Shown here: piece by piece, positions 22,735-31,993 of the stretch
How the letters are laid out: each line of letters starts with the position of its first letter
How positions within the stretch are numbered: position 1 is the first letter of the stretch
NCBI GenBank assembly: GCA_035629775.1
Contig: DASPHG010000009.1
Location: 10,931 to 74,930 of the forward strand
Reading direction: 5' to 3'
Source: DASPHG01 sp035629775
GTDB taxonomy: Bacteria > Actinomycetota > Thermoleophilia > Solirubrobacterales > Thermoleophilaceae
Length of the DNA stretch: 64,000 nt
Made by a program: the position numbers and the translations under genes
Notes under the pieces: model-generated
Told to the model about the DNA's origin: nothing
Databases searched by the model: none
What the model saw: only the letters and a program-made list of their open reading frames with translations

Positions 22735-24975
22735 ATGCGCCACGCCCGCACAGCCGTCATCCTCGCCCTTCTCGCCGCCCTCGCCGTAGCCGCGCCTGCG
22801 TCGGCTGCCACCGAACGCGAGCACAGCTTCACCGCCCGCGCCGGCAAGTCGCAGACGTTCACCTGGACTGATTCGGGCGGCGGCGTCCTCGCCACGCAGG
22901 ACACCATGACGATCGTCGGCTGCGACCCGGCGCCCGGCGTAAACGACTGTGACGACACGGTGATCGTGGTCCCGCGCCCCGGCGTGCTCGACGTGGCCAT
23001 CGCGCCCGGGGCCACCGACGACCCGGTGGCACAGAACGGGACGATCGACGCCGACCTCGAGCTGTTCCAGCAGAACGCGGACGGCTCGCTGGAATCGCTC
23101 GCGGACAGCGCCAGCGCGACCGCCGAGGAGGCCCTTTCGCAGCGGGTGCCCGCGGGCGCGTACGTGGTGCGCATCAGCTACGCGATCGGGGTCCAGGCGA
23201 CGCTCGACGCCAGCGCGAAGTTCAAGGCCGAGGCCGCGCCGCGAAAGACCGCCCCGGGCGGCCGCACCGGCAAGCACTACCGCGCGCTCGGCCCGAAGCT
23301 CTCGCCGGCGAAGCACCAGGTGACCGAGGAGAAGGTGTTCCTGCCGATGGCGGACGGGCGGGAGGTCTACGTCGAGGTGACGCGGCCGAAGAAGAAGGGC
23401 CGCTACGGGGTCATCCTCGAGTCGAGCCCCTACCACGGCACGCTGTATGACCGCACCGGCACCCGGATCCTGCCGCGGCCGCTCGACGCCAAGGGCAACC
23501 CCCAGGGGCTCAAGGGCTACTTCGCGCCGCGCGGGTACGCGGTGGTGATGATGGACCTGCGGGGCACGGGCAAGTCCCAGGGCTGCCTCGATCACCTGGG
23601 CCAGAACGACGCCTCCGACCTGAAGACCGTGATCGAGTGGGCGGCCGACCAGCCGTGGTCGAACGGCCGCGTCGGGATGGTCGGCCACTCCTACGTGGGA
23701 TCGACGCCGGCCGTAGCGGCCGCCCAGAACCCGGACGGGCTCGTCACGATCGTCCCGAGCGCCGGCCTCGCGTCGATGTACGACCACCAGTTCCACGCGG
23801 GCGTCCCGTGGGCGTTCCAATGGATCGGGCCCGTGATCGGCTATCAGGGGCTCGCCTTCGCGCGCGCGCTGCCGCCCGACGTCCCGGACGCGGCCGACCC
23901 GGCGCTCGAGCAGGCGTTCGGCACCGGCAACACGGGCGACAACTTCGGCAACGACCCGCAGGAGGCCGCCTGCGGAATGGAGAACAACGCGCTCCTCACG
24001 CACCAGTCGATGGCGAGCGGCCAGTACGTCGACTACCACGAGGAGCGCGACTGGCGCGCGGGCGCGACAGCCTTCGACGGCAGCATCTTCCTGATCCACG
24101 GCGTGAACGACGAGGCGGCGCGCATCGAGTCGATGAACTGGTTCTACGACCGGGGGCGGAAGTCCGACAAGGCCTGGATCGGCCAGTGGGACCACGGCAT
24201 CGGCTGCTGCCCGAATCGGCGCGGCATGGAGTGGACCTACGCCCTGCACGCCTGGTTCGACAAGACGCTCCTCAAGCGCCGGATCGGGACGGGGCCCCGA
24301 GTCGAGGTGTTCCTGAACAAGGAGGCGAGCGACGCGTCGGCGATCGAGGGCAAGGACGAGGTCATGACCGCGCGCGCCTGGCCGCCCAAGACAAAGCGGG
24401 TCACCTTCCACGCGCAGCCGAACGGCGCCCTCGCCACGGCCAAACCGGAGGAGAGCGACTCCCAGAGCTTCAGCGGGACCCCGGAGGGCTACGTGTTCGG
24501 TCGCGAGGGAGCGCCGCACGTCGAGTTCGTCTCCGAGCCGCTGAAGCGGAACATGCTCGTGGTCGGCCTGCCGAAGCTCCAGCTCGCGATGTCGCAGACC
24601 GTGCCGCGCCTGCACGTGATCGTGAACATCGTCCAGGAGTACGCGGACGACCGGCGCCGCGTCGGGAACTGCGCGATGAACCCGGAGCTGCGTGAGGGCC
24701 TCGACACGATCACGCCCGTCCTGCCCGGCGAGCAGATGACGCTGTTCCCCTCGTGCTGGACCTCGGCCCAGGAACTCCTGAAGGGCAACCGGCTGGTCCT
24801 CCAGGTGATGACGAGCGACGACGACCACGTGCCGACGTTCGCGACGGATCCGAACGTCACGGTGTTCGCCGGCGAGGACCAGACGAAGCTCACGCTGCCG
24901 GTCGCGAAGCGGCCGAAGCTCCTGCGAGACACCGCGAAGACGTCGGTGCCGCCGGATCCGAACGCCACGGGCTGA
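22735..24975 (+). CDS. Secreted X-Pro dipeptidyl-peptidase (CocE/NonD, S15) family hydrolase
   Basis: 746 residues, ATG with GGGGAG upstream, signal peptide MRHARTAVILALLAALAVAAPASA. Residues 25-160 are an all-beta pre-domain. The alpha/beta hydrolase core has the RGTGKSQG oxyanion/insertion region, the nucleophile elbow GHSYVGS, the acid in HGVNDEAARIES and the His in GQWDHGIGCC. A C-terminal jelly roll (from about residue 520) is the X-Pro C-terminal domain. Members cleave Xaa-Pro peptides, cocaine, beta-lactam or glutaryl substrates. Together with the penicillin-acylase homologue 4 kb away it suggests extracellular amide or ester scavenging. Confidence 0.9.
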   Translation: MRHARTAVILALLAALAVAAPASAATEREHSFTARAGKSQTFTWTDSGGGVLATQDTMTIVGCDPAPGVNDCDDTVIVVPRPGVLDVAIAPGATDDPVAQNGTIDADLELFQQNADGSLESLADSASATAEEALSQRVPAGAYVVRISYAIGVQATLDASAKFKAEAAPRKTAPGGRTGKHYRALGPKLSPAKHQVTEEKVFLPMADGREVYVEVTRPKKKGRYGVILESSPYHGTLYDRTGTRILPRPLDAKGNPQGLKGYFAPRGYAVVMMDLRGTGKSQGCLDHLGQNDASDLKTVIEWAADQPWSNGRVGMVGHSYVGSTPAVAAAQNPDGLVTIVPSAGLASMYDHQFHAGVPWAFQWIGPVIGYQGLAFARALPPDVPDAADPALEQAFGTGNTGDNFGNDPQEAACGMENNALLTHQSMASGQYVDYHEERDWRAGATAFDGSIFLIHGVNDEAARIESMNWFYDRGRKSDKAWIGQWDHGIGCCPNRRGMEWTYALHAWFDKTLLKRRIGTGPRVEVFLNKEASDASAIEGKDEVMTARAWPPKTKRVTFHAQPNGALATAKPEESDSQSFSGTPEGYVFGREGAPHVEFVSEPLKRNMLVVGLPKLQLAMSQTVPRLHVIVNIVQEYADDRRRVGNCAMNPELREGLDTITPVLPGEQMTLFPSCWTSAQELLKGNRLVLQVMTSDDDHVPTFATDPNVTVFAGEDQTKLTLPVAKRPKLLRDTAKTSVPPDPNATG

Positions 24976-24997
24976 CGCTGTAATAGCCTGCGGCGGC

Positions 24998-26218
24998 GTG
25001 GACTTCACCCCCTCCGACCGCGTCACCGAACTTCTCGACCGCGTCACCGCGTTCCTGGACGAGCACTACTACCCGCGTGAGCGGGAGCTGGTCGACGCGC
25101 TCGACGCGGAGGTCACCCAGCAGTCGGGCAAGGCGTACCCCGACGAGCTCGTGGCGGTGCGCGAGAAGGCGAAGGCCGAGGGTCTATGGAACCTGTTCAT
25201 GCCGGACGAGGAGATCGGCGTCGGGCTGACCAACTGGGAGTACGGGATGCTCTGCGAGGTCATGGGCAAGAGCCTGGTGTCACCCATGGTCTTCAACTGC
25301 TCGGCACCCGACACCGGGAACATGGAGATCCTGCACCAGCACGGCACGCCGGAGCAGCAGGAGCGCTTCCTCGAGCCGGTCCTGAACGGGCACCGCCGGT
25401 CGTGCTTCTCGATGACGGAGCCGGACACGTCGGGTTCCGACCCCACCAACATCCATTCGCGCGCGGAGCTCAAGGACGGCGAGTGGGTGATCAACGGCCA
25501 CAAGTGGTTCACCTCGGGCGCGGTGGGCGCCGACTTCGCGATCGCCATGATCGTGACGGAGCCCGACGCCCCGCCCCACAAGCGTGCCTCGATGATCATC
25601 GTTCCCACCGACGCCCCGGGCTTCAATCTTGTCCGGCCGGTCCCCGTCATGGGGCATGACGGCGGCCCGGGTCACTGCGAGATCCGCTACGAGGACTGCC
25701 GTGTGCCGGAGGGGAACCTGCTGGGCGAGCGCGGCGCGGGGTTCGTGATCGCGCAGGACAGGCTCGGGCCCGGCCGGATCCACCACTGCATGCGCGCGAT
25801 CGGCGCGGCCGAGCGCGCGATCGAGCTGATGTGCCGGCGCGCGAACACCCGGGTCTCGTTCGGCGAGACGCTGAGCCAGAAGCAGTTCGTCCAGGACTTC
25901 GTCGCGAAGTCGCGGATCGAGATCGACTCGGCGCGGCTGATGGTCCTGCATGCCGCGTGGAAGATGGACACCGCCGGCAAGCGCGCCGCGCGCCAGGAGA
26001 TCTCGATGATCAAGGTGCAGGCTGCGCAGATGTGCATGGACGTGATCGACCGCGCGATCCAGGTGCATGGCGCGCTCGGCGTATCCGACGACACGCCACT
26101 CGCCGCGATGTGGCGCGGCCTGCGGATGCTGCGCCTGGCCGACGGGCCGGACGAGGTGCACAAGATGGTGATCGCCCTGAGGGAGCTCAACCGCTGGAAG
26201 GACAAGGAGACCGCATGA
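24998..26218 (+). CDS. Acyl-CoA dehydrogenase, ACAD10/11-like
   Basis: 406 residues from GTG, with TAGCCT ending 8 nt upstream and no Shine-Dalgarno. ACAD landmarks: SCFSMTEPDTSGSDPTNIHSRAEL (flavin/substrate loop), INGHKWFTSGA, the middle beta-domain, and the C-terminal VHGALGVSDDTPLAAMWRGLRMLRLADGPDEVHK. The ADGPDEVH ending is characteristic of the ACAD10/ACAD11 branch rather than the EGTSEIQ type. It would catalyse FAD-dependent alpha,beta-dehydrogenation of an acyl-CoA. The next gene is a second ACAD overlapping by 4 bp; the two may form a heteromeric enzyme, as known for several actinobacterial FadE pairs. Confidence 0.93.
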   Translation: MDFTPSDRVTELLDRVTAFLDEHYYPRERELVDALDAEVTQQSGKAYPDELVAVREKAKAEGLWNLFMPDEEIGVGLTNWEYGMLCEVMGKSLVSPMVFNCSAPDTGNMEILHQHGTPEQQERFLEPVLNGHRRSCFSMTEPDTSGSDPTNIHSRAELKDGEWVINGHKWFTSGAVGADFAIAMIVTEPDAPPHKRASMIIVPTDAPGFNLVRPVPVMGHDGGPGHCEIRYEDCRVPEGNLLGERGAGFVIAQDRLGPGRIHHCMRAIGAAERAIELMCRRANTRVSFGETLSQKQFVQDFVAKSRIEIDSARLMVLHAAWKMDTAGKRAARQEISMIKVQAAQMCMDVIDRAIQVHGALGVSDDTPLAAMWRGLRMLRLADGPDEVHKMVIALRELNRWKDKETA

Positions 26219-27324
26219 CGCCGCTGGCGCTGGCCGACGAGCAGAAGGACTTCACCGAGTCCGTACGCAACTTCTGTGAGCGCGAGAAGGACCTGTCCTT
26301 CGGCGAGACGACGAAGAAGATGGCCGAGCTCGGGTGGTGGGGGCTCATGATCGACGACGAGCACGGCGGCTCGGGCGGGACGTTCCTCGACGCCTCGCTC
26401 TTCCTCGAGGAGATCTCCCACGGCAAGTCGCCGGCGGCCGGCGCGTACGGGGTGACGCTGATCGTCGTGGGCGCATTGAACTCGTTCGGCACCGAGCAGC
26501 AGAAGCAGGAGCTGCTGGGCGGCGTCGCGCGCGAGGGCAACTGCCTGGCGATCGCGATGTCGGAGCCCGACGCGGGATCGGACGTCGGTGCGCTGAAGAC
26601 CCGCGCGGTGCGCGACAACGGCGAGTACGTGCTGAACGGGTCGAAGATGTGGATCTCCTACGCGCGCGACGCGAGCCACGTGCTGATCGTGTGCCGCACG
26701 CAGGATGGCTCGACCAAGCACGAAGGCCTGTCGATGATCTTCGTCCCACGGGACGCCGAAGGCATGACCATGACGCCGATCGAGACCCTCGGCGGTGATG
26801 ACACGAACGAGATCTACCTCGAGGACGTGCGCGTGCCGGCCGAGAACCTGCTCGGCGAGGACGGCAACGGCTGGCTGCAGCTCATGGCCGGCCTCAACAA
26901 GGAGCGGGTGATCCTGGCGGCGCAGGCGCTCGGCCTCGGCCAGCGGGCCTTCGACGACGCGCTCGCATACGTGAAGGAGCGCAAGCAGTTCGGCAGGCCG
27001 ATCGGCACCTTCCAGGTGCAGCAGCACCGGTTCGCGCAGCTCGCGACCGAGCTGACGCAGGCGCGCCTTCTGGTGCGCCACGTGGCGCAGCTCACCGACG
27101 AGGACCCCGCCCGGATGCTCCCGAAGGAGGCCTCGATGGCCAAGCTCGTCTGCACCGAGCTGGCGAAGAAGTGCGCGCTCGAGGGGATGCAGTCGATGGG
27201 CGGGTACGGCTACGCGACCGAGTACCCGATGGAGCAGTACCTACGCGCCGCGGTAGTGACGACGATCTTCGGCGGCACGTCGGAGATCCAGAAGAACATC
27301 ATCGCGAAGACACTGGGGCTATAG
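26215..27324 (+). CDS. Acyl-CoA dehydrogenase
   Basis: 369 residues; the ATG overlaps the previous stop (ATGA). Landmarks: LAIAMSEPDAGSDVGALKTRAV, LNGSKMWIS, YVKERKQFGRPIGTFQVQQH and GGYGYATEYPMEQYLRAAVVTTIFGGTSEIQKNIIA. At the position of the medium-chain catalytic Glu (Y-E-G-T) this protein has Gly (F-G-G-T), so its base must sit elsewhere, as in isovaleryl-type enzymes, or in the partner subunit. With the upstream ACAD and the VOC protein it forms a small acyl-CoA catabolic operon. Confidence 0.93.
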   Translation: MTPLALADEQKDFTESVRNFCEREKDLSFGETTKKMAELGWWGLMIDDEHGGSGGTFLDASLFLEEISHGKSPAAGAYGVTLIVVGALNSFGTEQQKQELLGGVAREGNCLAIAMSEPDAGSDVGALKTRAVRDNGEYVLNGSKMWISYARDASHVLIVCRTQDGSTKHEGLSMIFVPRDAEGMTMTPIETLGGDDTNEIYLEDVRVPAENLLGEDGNGWLQLMAGLNKERVILAAQALGLGQRAFDDALAYVKERKQFGRPIGTFQVQQHRFAQLATELTQARLLVRHVAQLTDEDPARMLPKEASMAKLVCTELAKKCALEGMQSMGGYGYATEYPMEQYLRAAVVTTIFGGTSEIQKNIIAKTLGL

Positions 27325-27326
27325 GC

Positions 27327-27719
27327 ATGTCACTGATCACCGGAACCGACTTCCTCATCATCGGATCGACTGACGTCGACAGGTCGGTCAAGTTCTACGA
27401 CGAGGTCCTCGGGCTCGAGCGCGGCAAGCAGTGGGGGAACATGCCGGGCTACGAGTTCGAGACGGGCAACCTGACGATCGCGGTCATGCAGTCGGACGCC
27501 TTCGGGCTCGAGTTCAAGCCGAACACCCATCCGCTCGAGTTCCGCGTCGAGGACTTCGACGCGGCCAAGTCCGAGCTCGAGTCGAAGGGCGTCGAGTTCG
27601 AGGGCGACACGATCGACTCGGGCGTCTGTCACCAGGCGTTCTTCAGAGATCCGGACGGCAACGCGCTCGGGATCCACCACCGCTACGCCGAGGGCGCGCC
27701 CCCGGCGCCGGGCTCCTGA
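27327..27719 (+). CDS. VOC-family (glyoxalase/dioxygenase fold) protein
   Basis: 130 residues, starting 2 bp after the ACAD stop. Two beta-alpha-beta-beta-beta units: TDFLIIGSTDVDRSVKFYDEVLGLERGKQW and HPLEFRVEDFDAAKSELESKGVEFEGDTID...HQAFFRDPDGNALGIHHRY. The final DPDGNxLxIHH is the usual VOC metal-site strand. Relatives include glyoxalase I, methylmalonyl-CoA epimerase and extradiol dioxygenases. Next to two acyl-CoA dehydrogenases an epimerase- or isomerase-like role on an acyl-CoA is possible but unproven. The stop TGA overlaps the putative CTG start of the next gene. Confidence 0.88.
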   Translation: MSLITGTDFLIIGSTDVDRSVKFYDEVLGLERGKQWGNMPGYEFETGNLTIAVMQSDAFGLEFKPNTHPLEFRVEDFDAAKSELESKGVEFEGDTIDSGVCHQAFFRDPDGNALGIHHRYAEGAPPAPGS

Positions 27720-28531
27720 CCTCTGCGGACGTAATCGTCGTGGGCGGTGGCGCCGCCGGCCTGCAGGCGGCGCTCACGCTCGGGCGCATGCGCATCGGAG
27801 TGATCGTCGTCGACGCCGGCATGCCGAGCAACGCGCCGGCCGACGCGATCGGAGGCCTGCTTGGTGCCGACCACGTCTCGCCGCTCGACTTTCTGGCGGG
27901 CGGCCGCGCCCAGCTCTCAGAGCTGCCGACCGTGCGGCTGATCGAAGGCGACGTGACCCGCGTCGAGGCGGATCGCACAGTGGAGCTCGATGACGGCACC
28001 TCCCTGGATGCCCGCGCGGTCCTGCTGGCCACCGGCATGGACTACGCGTACCCGGACCTGCCAGGCGCGGCCGACCTGTGGGGCACGTCCGTCATCCACT
28101 GCCCGTTCTGCCACGGCTGGGAGGTGCGCGACGCCAGCATCGGGTTGCTCGGCGGCGACGACGAGCACGTCGAGCGCCTGTTACCGATGCTGCGGCGCCT
28201 GTCCGCCGATGTCGAGGTGTTCGAGGCGATTACCGCCGTGCGTGGTGTGGGAGGCGTCCTGCGTGCGGTCGTCTTGCCGGATGGCAGCGAGGTGCCGCTC
28301 GAGGTGCTGTTCGTCGCGGCCCCGCCGACAGCGCGGGACGCGTCGTTCGCCCACCTCGAGCTGGGGCGGAATGGCCCCCTCCTCGAGACGGAGGACCTCT
28401 TCGGCAAGACCTCGATCCCCGGGATCTACGCCGCGGGCGATCTGGTGACGCCGGCGCCCGCCGTGGTCCAGGCGCTCGCCAGCGCCCAGCGCGCGGCGGT
28501 CGGGATCACCCGCGAGCTCAGCGTCAGCTAG
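27716..28531 (+). CDS. Thioredoxin-reductase-like FAD/NAD(P) oxidoreductase, apparent CTG start
   Basis: 271 residues if initiated at CTG 27716, which overlaps the VOC stop as CTGA. FAD loop DVIVVGGGAAGLQAALTLGRM begins five codons later. The redox-active CxxC is HCPFCHGWEVRD, and the C-terminal FAD motif is TSIPGIYAAGDLV. This is the low-molecular-weight thioredoxin reductase fold; the NAD(P) half is degenerate (SIGLLGGDDEHVERLLPML). No ATG, GTG or TTG occurs in frame between 27431 and the FAD loop, so a CTG start with translational coupling is the simplest reading. GTG at 27739 would delete the first beta strand. It may reduce a dedicated thiol partner; no thioredoxin gene is adjacent. Confidence 0.85.
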   Translation: MTSADVIVVGGGAAGLQAALTLGRMRIGVIVVDAGMPSNAPADAIGGLLGADHVSPLDFLAGGRAQLSELPTVRLIEGDVTRVEADRTVELDDGTSLDARAVLLATGMDYAYPDLPGAADLWGTSVIHCPFCHGWEVRDASIGLLGGDDEHVERLLPMLRRLSADVEVFEAITAVRGVGGVLRAVVLPDGSEVPLEVLFVAAPPTARDASFAHLELGRNGPLLETEDLFGKTSIPGIYAAGDLVTPAPAVVQALASAQRAAVGITRELSVS

Positions 28532-29249
28532 CGCTGAACGAGTCGAGGTACGCACGCCAATCGTCCTCGACCTCCCCGATCGGGCGCGCGAATGCGCGCT
28601 CGATGGCGGCGTGCGCCTCCTCGCGGTGCTCGACGCGCGCCAGCTCGACGCACGCCTGACGGCCGGCGGCCCGCGCGAGCAGGCTGAACACCGTCCCGCC
28701 CAGGAGCTGTGCGTCCGCCGCGGACGGCGGGAATGCGGGCGGCTTCCCCTCGCGCAGCCGGCGCGCGACCGCCGCCCGTAGATGGCGGGTTTGGCCGGCC
28801 AGGTACGTGGCCGCGCCCTCACACACCCACGCGAGCTCCAGGTACTTGCGGAACGTCCTCGGATTGAACGGCGGCGGCAACGCGGGGTTGTTCTCGGCGA
28901 GCACGAGATGCGCGTACTCGTGGTGCGGCGAGCGCGCGAGCGCCTGACGCGAGCCCGGCACGCGCGAGGCGCGCGCGGCCAGTGCGTCGGGCGCGAGCAC
29001 GTGGATCTCGTTGCGCGCGAACCAGCCCGCGAAGTAGCGCCGGCTTGCCGGCGCGGCGAACATGCGCGCGAGCGGCAGCCACGGATGCGCGAGCGCCAGC
29101 TCGAGCGGGCTGGGGTGGATCACGACCGCCACGTCCCACGGCGTGCGCTCGAAGACGTCCTCGAGCTCGGCGCGAAACTCCTCGAGTCGCTCGAGGAGCT
29201 CTGCCGCAGCGTCGGCGTGGCGCGTCTCGTGCCGCGCTGAGAACGACAT
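28524..29249 (-). CDS. Putative gluzincin-type metallopeptidase (HEYAH motif)
   Basis: 241 residues from the ATG at 29249 (a GTG at 29306 is possible). The centre reads RSPHHEYAHLVLAENNP, an HExxH zinc motif, followed 31 residues later by WVCEGAATYLAGQ, which would supply the third ligand Glu as in peptidase-MA-like families. Flanking parts are helical and Ala/Arg-rich, with no signal peptide or membrane segment, so it is probably cytosolic. I recognise the motif, not a named family. Its 3' end overlaps the convergent flavoprotein gene by 8 bp; its 5' end is 43 bp from the divergent acylase gene. Confidence 0.7.
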   Translation of the reverse strand: MSFSARHETRHADAAAELLERLEEFRAELEDVFERTPWDVAVVIHPSPLELALAHPWLPLARMFAAPASRRYFAGWFARNEIHVLAPDALAARASRVPGSRQALARSPHHEYAHLVLAENNPALPPPFNPRTFRKYLELAWVCEGAATYLAGQTRHLRAAVARRLREGKPPAFPPSAADAQLLGGTVFSLLARAAGRQACVELARVEHREEAHAAIERAFARPIGEVEDDWRAYLDSFSAS

Positions 29250-29292
29250 GGACTGCGACTCGACCCAGGCCACCGCCTCTATCTTTCGCCGC

Positions 29293-31986
29293 GTGCGAGG
29301 GGGCACCTACGCAGCAGTCGCCGTCGCCTCAGCGCTGCTGGCGCTTCCCACGGCCGGCGGCGCGCAGGAGACGGCCGTCGAGCCGTTCGACTTCGGCGGC
29401 TTTCGCAACGTGCTGCCGGGCGGGCAGGGAGAGACCGTCAACGCCACCGAGTTCGCCGCCTTCCAGACGGGCGGCGATCCCCCGGCGACGTTCGTCAACC
29501 AGCTCCCGCTCTACAACGGCCTGATCGGGGCCGCGCCGACGCTTACGAACGCCGACCTCGACCAGTACTTCAAGCCCGCCGCGTTCGGCGTCGACGGCGC
29601 GATGCTCGAGTCGGAGCCCCGCGACGGCGTCGCGATCTACCGCGACGAGTGGTCGGTGCCGAAGGTCTTCGGCGCGACCCGCTCGGACTCGATGTTCGGC
29701 GCCGGGTACGTCTCCGCGCAGGATCGGCTGTTCCTGATGGACGTGCTGCGCCACACCGCGCGGGCGAGGCTGAGCGAGCTCGCCGGCCCCGCCAACCTCG
29801 AGATGGACGCGGCACAGCTGCTGGTGGCCGACTACGACGAGGACGAGCTCCAGCAGATGCTCGACCGAACGACGGCGGCGGCCGGCGCAGAGGGCGCGCA
29901 GATGAAGCAGGACCTGATCGACTTCGTCGACGGCGTCAACGCGTACATCGCCGAGGCGCGCACCGACCCGAGCAAGATGCCGGTGGAGTACCCGGCGCTC
30001 GGAAAGACGATCGCGGACTGGAAGGTGACGGACACGGTCGCGATCGCGTCGCTGATCGGCGGCATCTTCGGCAAGGGCGGCGGGGAGGAGGCGCGCGTAT
30101 CGCTCGCCTATCAGGCGCTGCGCGAGCGTTTCGGCCGCCGCAAGGGTCACCGCGCCTACCACGACTTCCGCGACTACGACGATCCGGAGGCGCCCGTCAC
30201 GACGCACCGCGAGTTCCCGTACCGGGACGCCGGAGCGCCGGACCGGAAGGCCTACGCGATGATCGACCAGGGTTCGTTCGAGGCGGTCGATCCGATCGTG
30301 TCCGGCGAGGCGCCGGCCGGCGCGGCGGATGCCGCAGCGCCGTTCCTTCAGCCGCGTGAGGCGTCGAACGTCCTGCTCGTCGGGCGGCGCGAGTCGAAGT
30401 CGGGCGGGCCGATCGCCGTGATGGGGCCGCAGGTCGGCTACTACTCGCCGCAGATCCTGATGGAGATGGAGATCCACGGTCCGGACGGGCTGCACGCCCG
30501 CGGCGCGACCTTCCCCGGGATAAGCCTCTACGTGCTGCTCGGCCGCGGCCAGGACTTCGCCTGGAGTGCGACCACGGCGAACACCGACATCGTCGATCAG
30601 TTCGTCGAGAAGCTCTGCGAGCCGGACGGATCGGAGCCGACCACCGGGTCCGACCACTACGTCTACAAGGGCGAGTGCGTGCCGTTCAAGGTGTCCGAGC
30701 GCCAGTTCCAGACGTCGAAGGCGCTCACCGACCTCATCCCGCCGCCCGACCTCTCGCCACCGCAGGACGTCCACCTCCGCGTGCATCGGAGCGTCCATGG
30801 CCCGATCCAGGCGCGCGCAACCGTGGACGGTGAGCCGGTCGCAATCGCCGAGGCGCGCTCGACGTACTTCCACGAGCTCGAGTCCTCGCTTGCGTTCAAG
30901 CGGCTCAACTTCAACGAGGTCACGAGCGCGCGGGGCTTCCAGCGCACGATGCGTGACATCAACTTCGCGTTCAACTGGTTCTACGCCGACGATCGCGACA
31001 TCGCGTACCAGACCTCCGGCTGGTATCCGCGGCGCGCGCAGGGGACGCACCCCGACTTCCCCGCGTGGGGGACGGGCCGGTGGGACTGGCGCGGCTTCGA
31101 CGCCGCCGACTACAGCTCGAAGCGAGTCGGAGTGAAGCGTCTTCCACGCGCGCTGAACCCGAAGCAGGGCTACCTCGTCAACTGGAACAACAAGCAGGCG
31201 CCGGGCTGGCGGGCGGCCGACGACTACTGGAACTACGGATCGATCCAGCGCGTGACGCGGCTCGAGGACCGGATGCGACGCGGTATCCGCAGGAAGCGCA
31301 AGCTCGACCTCGCCGGCCTGACGCGCGCGATGGAGCTCGGCGCCACGACCGACCTGCGCGGCTGGGAGCTGTACCCATGGCTGCGCCGGGTCACCGGCCG
31401 CGGCAACACGCCCGAGACCCGCGCCGCGATCGCACTGCTTGACGCGTGGGTCCGCGCCGGTTCACACCGCCGTGACCTCGACGGCGACAACGTCGTCGAA
31501 CATGGCGCGGCGATTGCCGTCATGGACGAATGGTGGCCGCTGATCGCGCGCGGCATCTTCCGGCCCGTGCTGGGCGAGACGGCCTTCGAGGCGATTCGCG
31601 ACGTGCACGGCTTCGGCGGCGCGCCCACGGCCGACGGCAGCGCCTTCGGGAGCGGCTGGTGGTCCGAGGTGCACACCGACCTGCGCAGCCTGGTGGGCGC
31701 CCGGGTGGGCGATCCGCTATCGCGGCCCTACTGCGGCCGCGGCAAGCGGAAGCGCTGCCGGGCGATCCTGCTCGGCGCGCTGGCCGAGGCCACCGGCGCC
31801 GCGAAGGAGCGCTACGGGGTCGAGGCGCTAGCCGACATCGAGATGCAGGCCACCTGCGACGACGGCGACCTGTGCGACGAGATCTCGTTCACCACCGGCG
31901 GCGCCGTCGGTCTGGACGACATCCACTGGCAGGACCGCCCGACGTTCCAGCAGATCGTCGAGGTGGAGGGCCACCGTCCGCGCTGA
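29293..31986 (+). CDS. Penicillin acylase family (Ntn hydrolase, S45) precursor
   Basis: 897 residues from GTG 29293, which gives a signal peptide (GGTYAAVAVASALLALPTAGGA) and has TATCTT 7 nt upstream; an ATG at 29248 is also in frame. The alpha-chain region contains VAIYRDEWSVPKVFGATRSDSMFGAGYVSAQDRLFLMDVLRH. The likely autocleavage site is before Ser in PREA-SNVLLVG, making Ser the N-terminal nucleophile of the beta chain; IAVMGPQVGYYSPQ and YVLLGRGQDFAWSATTANTDIVDQF follow. Such exported enzymes hydrolyse amides, including penicillins, cephalosporins and acyl-homoserine lactones. Substrate is unknown here. Confidence 0.93.
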   Translation: MRGGTYAAVAVASALLALPTAGGAQETAVEPFDFGGFRNVLPGGQGETVNATEFAAFQTGGDPPATFVNQLPLYNGLIGAAPTLTNADLDQYFKPAAFGVDGAMLESEPRDGVAIYRDEWSVPKVFGATRSDSMFGAGYVSAQDRLFLMDVLRHTARARLSELAGPANLEMDAAQLLVADYDEDELQQMLDRTTAAAGAEGAQMKQDLIDFVDGVNAYIAEARTDPSKMPVEYPALGKTIADWKVTDTVAIASLIGGIFGKGGGEEARVSLAYQALRERFGRRKGHRAYHDFRDYDDPEAPVTTHREFPYRDAGAPDRKAYAMIDQGSFEAVDPIVSGEAPAGAADAAAPFLQPREASNVLLVGRRESKSGGPIAVMGPQVGYYSPQILMEMEIHGPDGLHARGATFPGISLYVLLGRGQDFAWSATTANTDIVDQFVEKLCEPDGSEPTTGSDHYVYKGECVPFKVSERQFQTSKALTDLIPPPDLSPPQDVHLRVHRSVHGPIQARATVDGEPVAIAEARSTYFHELESSLAFKRLNFNEVTSARGFQRTMRDINFAFNWFYADDRDIAYQTSGWYPRRAQGTHPDFPAWGTGRWDWRGFDAADYSSKRVGVKRLPRALNPKQGYLVNWNNKQAPGWRAADDYWNYGSIQRVTRLEDRMRRGIRRKRKLDLAGLTRAMELGATTDLRGWELYPWLRRVTGRGNTPETRAAIALLDAWVRAGSHRRDLDGDNVVEHGAAIAVMDEWWPLIARGIFRPVLGETAFEAIRDVHGFGGAPTADGSAFGSGWWSEVHTDLRSLVGARVGDPLSRPYCGRGKRKRCRAILLGALAEATGAAKERYGVEALADIEMQATCDDGDLCDEISFTTGGAVGLDDIHWQDRPTFQQIVEVEGHRPR

Positions 31987-31993
31987 GGCGCGG

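Noticed and set aside
22606..25047. 813-codon open frame on the minus strand opposite the CocE-like hydrolase
   Set aside because: Composition is Arg/Val/Leu/His-rich with no domain, and it mirrors a well-formed secreted hydrolase. High GC keeps the antisense frame free of stops.
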